A stretch of DNA of 64,000 nt from Lepisosteus oculatus. Lineage: Eukaryota > Chordata > Actinopteri > Semionotiformes > Lepisosteidae. The translations under genes and the position numbers were made by a program. Where the stretch lies: positions 38,945,148-39,009,147 of the forward strand of contig NC_090706.1 in NCBI RefSeq assembly GCF_040954835.1, given 5' to 3'. Positions 61,898 through 64,000 of the stretch are shown here, one piece after another (the stretch's first letter is position 1; the number at the start of each line of letters is the position of its first letter). Below the pieces are notes generated by a model, which saw nothing but the letters and a program-made list of their open reading frames with translations, made no database searches and was not told the DNA's origin.

Positions 61898-61917
61898 AAC
61901 AAGCTGCGAAGCTTGTT
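61898..61917 (+). other. Short hairpin with GCGA loop
   Basis: aacaagct-gcga-agcttgtt forms a perfect 8-bp stem closed by a GNRA-type tetraloop. It sits about 35-55 bases after the TATA-like box, so it would be near the 5' end of any transcript starting there. It is too short for a microRNA precursor. Confidence 0.4.
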
Positions 61918-64000
61918 TGCTCACTGCCACAATCCTCACTTCAGTACTGGTCTCAGAAATACAGGAAAGAATCATGACAGTCCAGGAGCAGCTATATAGC
62001 TGAGCAATGCCTGCAGAGGACAGCGGGGTGGACCATCCATGTCCATCAATGTGAAATGTCGTTTAATTAAAACGTGAAGCCCTCACTCAGGTATAACACA
62101 GAGCACAAAACAGATCAGACACCAGCACACTAGCATCCAGCATCTTGGTGTTGTGTGTTGTGCAGATTCTGATGCAGATAGGTTGGATTTCTTATACCAC
62201 AAGACCAGAAGTACAGTGAAACAATCGGACAATTCTTCTCTTTTGTTGAAGGGAGAGTTTTACCATATGACAAGGCTCCATATTTTTTCATCAAGAGGGT
62301 TATTAAGGCATTATTTTATCAATTGTCCTAGCTTAATCACAACATTTTAAGGACTGAAAAGCAATTTCCCCTGGAGAATCCAGAGCTGGGGTTTTCAGGC
62401 ATCTGACTTTTCTTTTTTTTTTTCATTTCACAGCCAATACATCTGGACTTAAGCCACAAATATCTGAGGTATCTGAATCAACAGAAAGGCAGTGTCTTGA
62501 GCAATGCTGCGTTTTTACTTAACTTTCCACTTGAACTCCCTGCAGTGCTTGCAGGATCGTAGCTGGTGTTATTAAAACTCCAGACAGCCAGCTTACTAGC
62601 CCATATTTGTGTTTTACTCCAAGAGTGGCATCTGTTGGCTCCCAGACAGCTTTTAGCTGTTATCTATTCACATTTTTATCAGGATTTAATTCTTGCTACT
62701 CAGCAGTTTATGCTTGCCTGTTTTTTGTGTCAGCAATCCTTAATTTCAGATCTATCATTAGTTTAACTTTTTTAAGGGGGGGAGCATGGCAATGTAACTG
62801 CATACCGAGGCACAATGAACCACCTTGTAAGACAGGCAAGAGGCTGGTGAAATGGTACTGCCCCTGAGAAAACAGCATCTCTCCTGAGAGTTGGTAATCA
62901 GTGCTTTCTGCTGTGGGTGAGGGGACAGCGAACTGTAACTCCCACACTGAACACATCTGATGGACAGCTTGTTCAGCCTCTTGTGGGTTTGGTAAACACT
63001 GTGTGCAACTTAGGGCTGATGAGTTATATATCTAGACATTTTGATAGTGTCCACACTGAACATGAGGGAAAAACCGGTCATGATATTTTTCATTATATAG
63101 CATTATTTCCATTATTATAGCATTATAACCAGAAATAGCAAGCAAAGGTATCGTTTGCTGATTGTACTGTAGGATCAAGAAGCCCTTTTCTTTTTAATAT
63201 GACTCAATTAAACAAAGGCTTATTTCTGATTTTTGTGCGCTTATAACCAACTACTTGGCATTTGTATGAATAAAAATGAATGCGTCTAATATGTTTTCCT
63301 GTGCTAGGATTTCCAAAACACCTCTCCACAGTTCTCCAAGTTCTTTCATATCTTCTTTTTTACATTTTACATACATCCCTTCAAATCATAATGTCTTTTT
63401 TCACAGTGAGAAATACAATCTCATTTCATGGGTAGTTAATAATAGCAAGAATAATCCATATGGGAGGTCCTGTGAAAATCAATAAACCTTTAGTTTTAGA
63501 GATTTAATTTGATGGGACACATTGATAAAGGTATTATTCCTACTAGGTCTGATTGTAGATGAACATCTGCTACTCAGTTGAATTTCAGGGGTTTAATAGC
63601 CTAGAACTAACATTATTTTCGGCTTGTCTCTTGCTTGTACCATACTCACTGCCAATCAGCGACAACTGAATGTAAAGCCCCATCTATAATATCTTTGCAT
63701 TTTCCGATTATCTGAGCAATTTGAAACAAGACACCCTGCTTCGGTTGTGAGCAACACATAAAAACAGAACGTGACTAAAATCTGAGCAGCAAGACGGATC
63801 TATTCATTCACATCTGCACACTCCTGGACTATCTTAAGCCTCTTGGACTCCCCTTTCCATTAGTTAGAGATTTCGTTCAGGCAGCAGTAGATGGAGAGCT
63901 CTGACAGCCAGCTGCCTGTGAGAGATAAGCAAGCTGGACTTTCTTCAGGAACTGACGTTCAACAGCACGGCTCTTCCAGCACCGGACAGCCAAGCGCCGG

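Larger units (their letters stand above)
56812..64000. other. Region upstream of lman2
   Basis: 7.2 kb with no coding exon that I can support. It begins with the lman2 promoter and 5' UTR. It holds a tRNA-like SINE fragment (58318-58390), a repeat fragment (59316-59378), a GC-richer patch at about 60500-60960 of unknown nature, a candidate conserved element (61545-61850) with a TATA-like box, and at the far end (about 63750-64000) a GC-richer stretch that could be the 5' UTR of a further gene to the right. Confidence 0.65.

Overview
This is vertebrate genomic DNA, most likely from a ray-finned fish. Genes are broken into short exons with GT/AG introns, and there is no operon structure. Several fish-type dispersed repeats are present. 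The repeats recall those of non-teleost ray-finned fish (gar, bowfin, sturgeon), but that placement rests on memory and not on a search.

Four protein-coding genes are readable, all on the minus strand. From right to left (transcription order) they are lman2 (VIP36 cargo lectin, 56811-50123, complete), tmed9 (p24 cargo receptor, 47096-43946, complete), b4galt7 (galactosyltransferase I of the glycosaminoglycan linker, 39474-32902, complete) and an emx homeobox gene, probably emx3 (exon 1 at 18477-18138, exon 2 at 2299-2115; its last exon lies left of the window). Every splice junction given here was read from the sequence, and the joined frames stay open. The predicted lengths are 357/358, 223 and 317 residues for the three complete genes.

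lman2, tmed9 and b4galt7 all act in the early secretory pathway, and their human orthologues lie in 5q35. The emx gene is a forebrain patterning factor. It sits in a gene-poor, AT-rich left half (about 32 kb) with a 15.8 kb first intron and several stretches that look like conserved enhancers (best candidates 23090-23540 and 27540-27715). A further candidate lies upstream of lman2 at 61545-61850, followed by a TATA-like box.

The most interesting find is a pair of tandemly duplicated, mutually exclusive exons in lman2 (4a 53527-53445 and 4b 53394-53315). They are separated by only 50 nt and encode alternative versions of the calcium/mannose-binding segment: one resembles VIP36 itself, the other its paralogue VIPL/LMAN2L. 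A second find is a set of CTCF-like motifs that mostly point left in the emx half and right in the secretory-gene half, the arrangement expected at a domain boundary.

Repeats include a tRNA-derived SINE (31141-31442), a hAT-like MITE with a probable 8-bp target duplication (31919-32252), a second MITE-like element (37959-38290), a foldback element in b4galt7 intron 2 with relatives elsewhere, and a pair of related repeat copies flanking the 3' end of tmed9.
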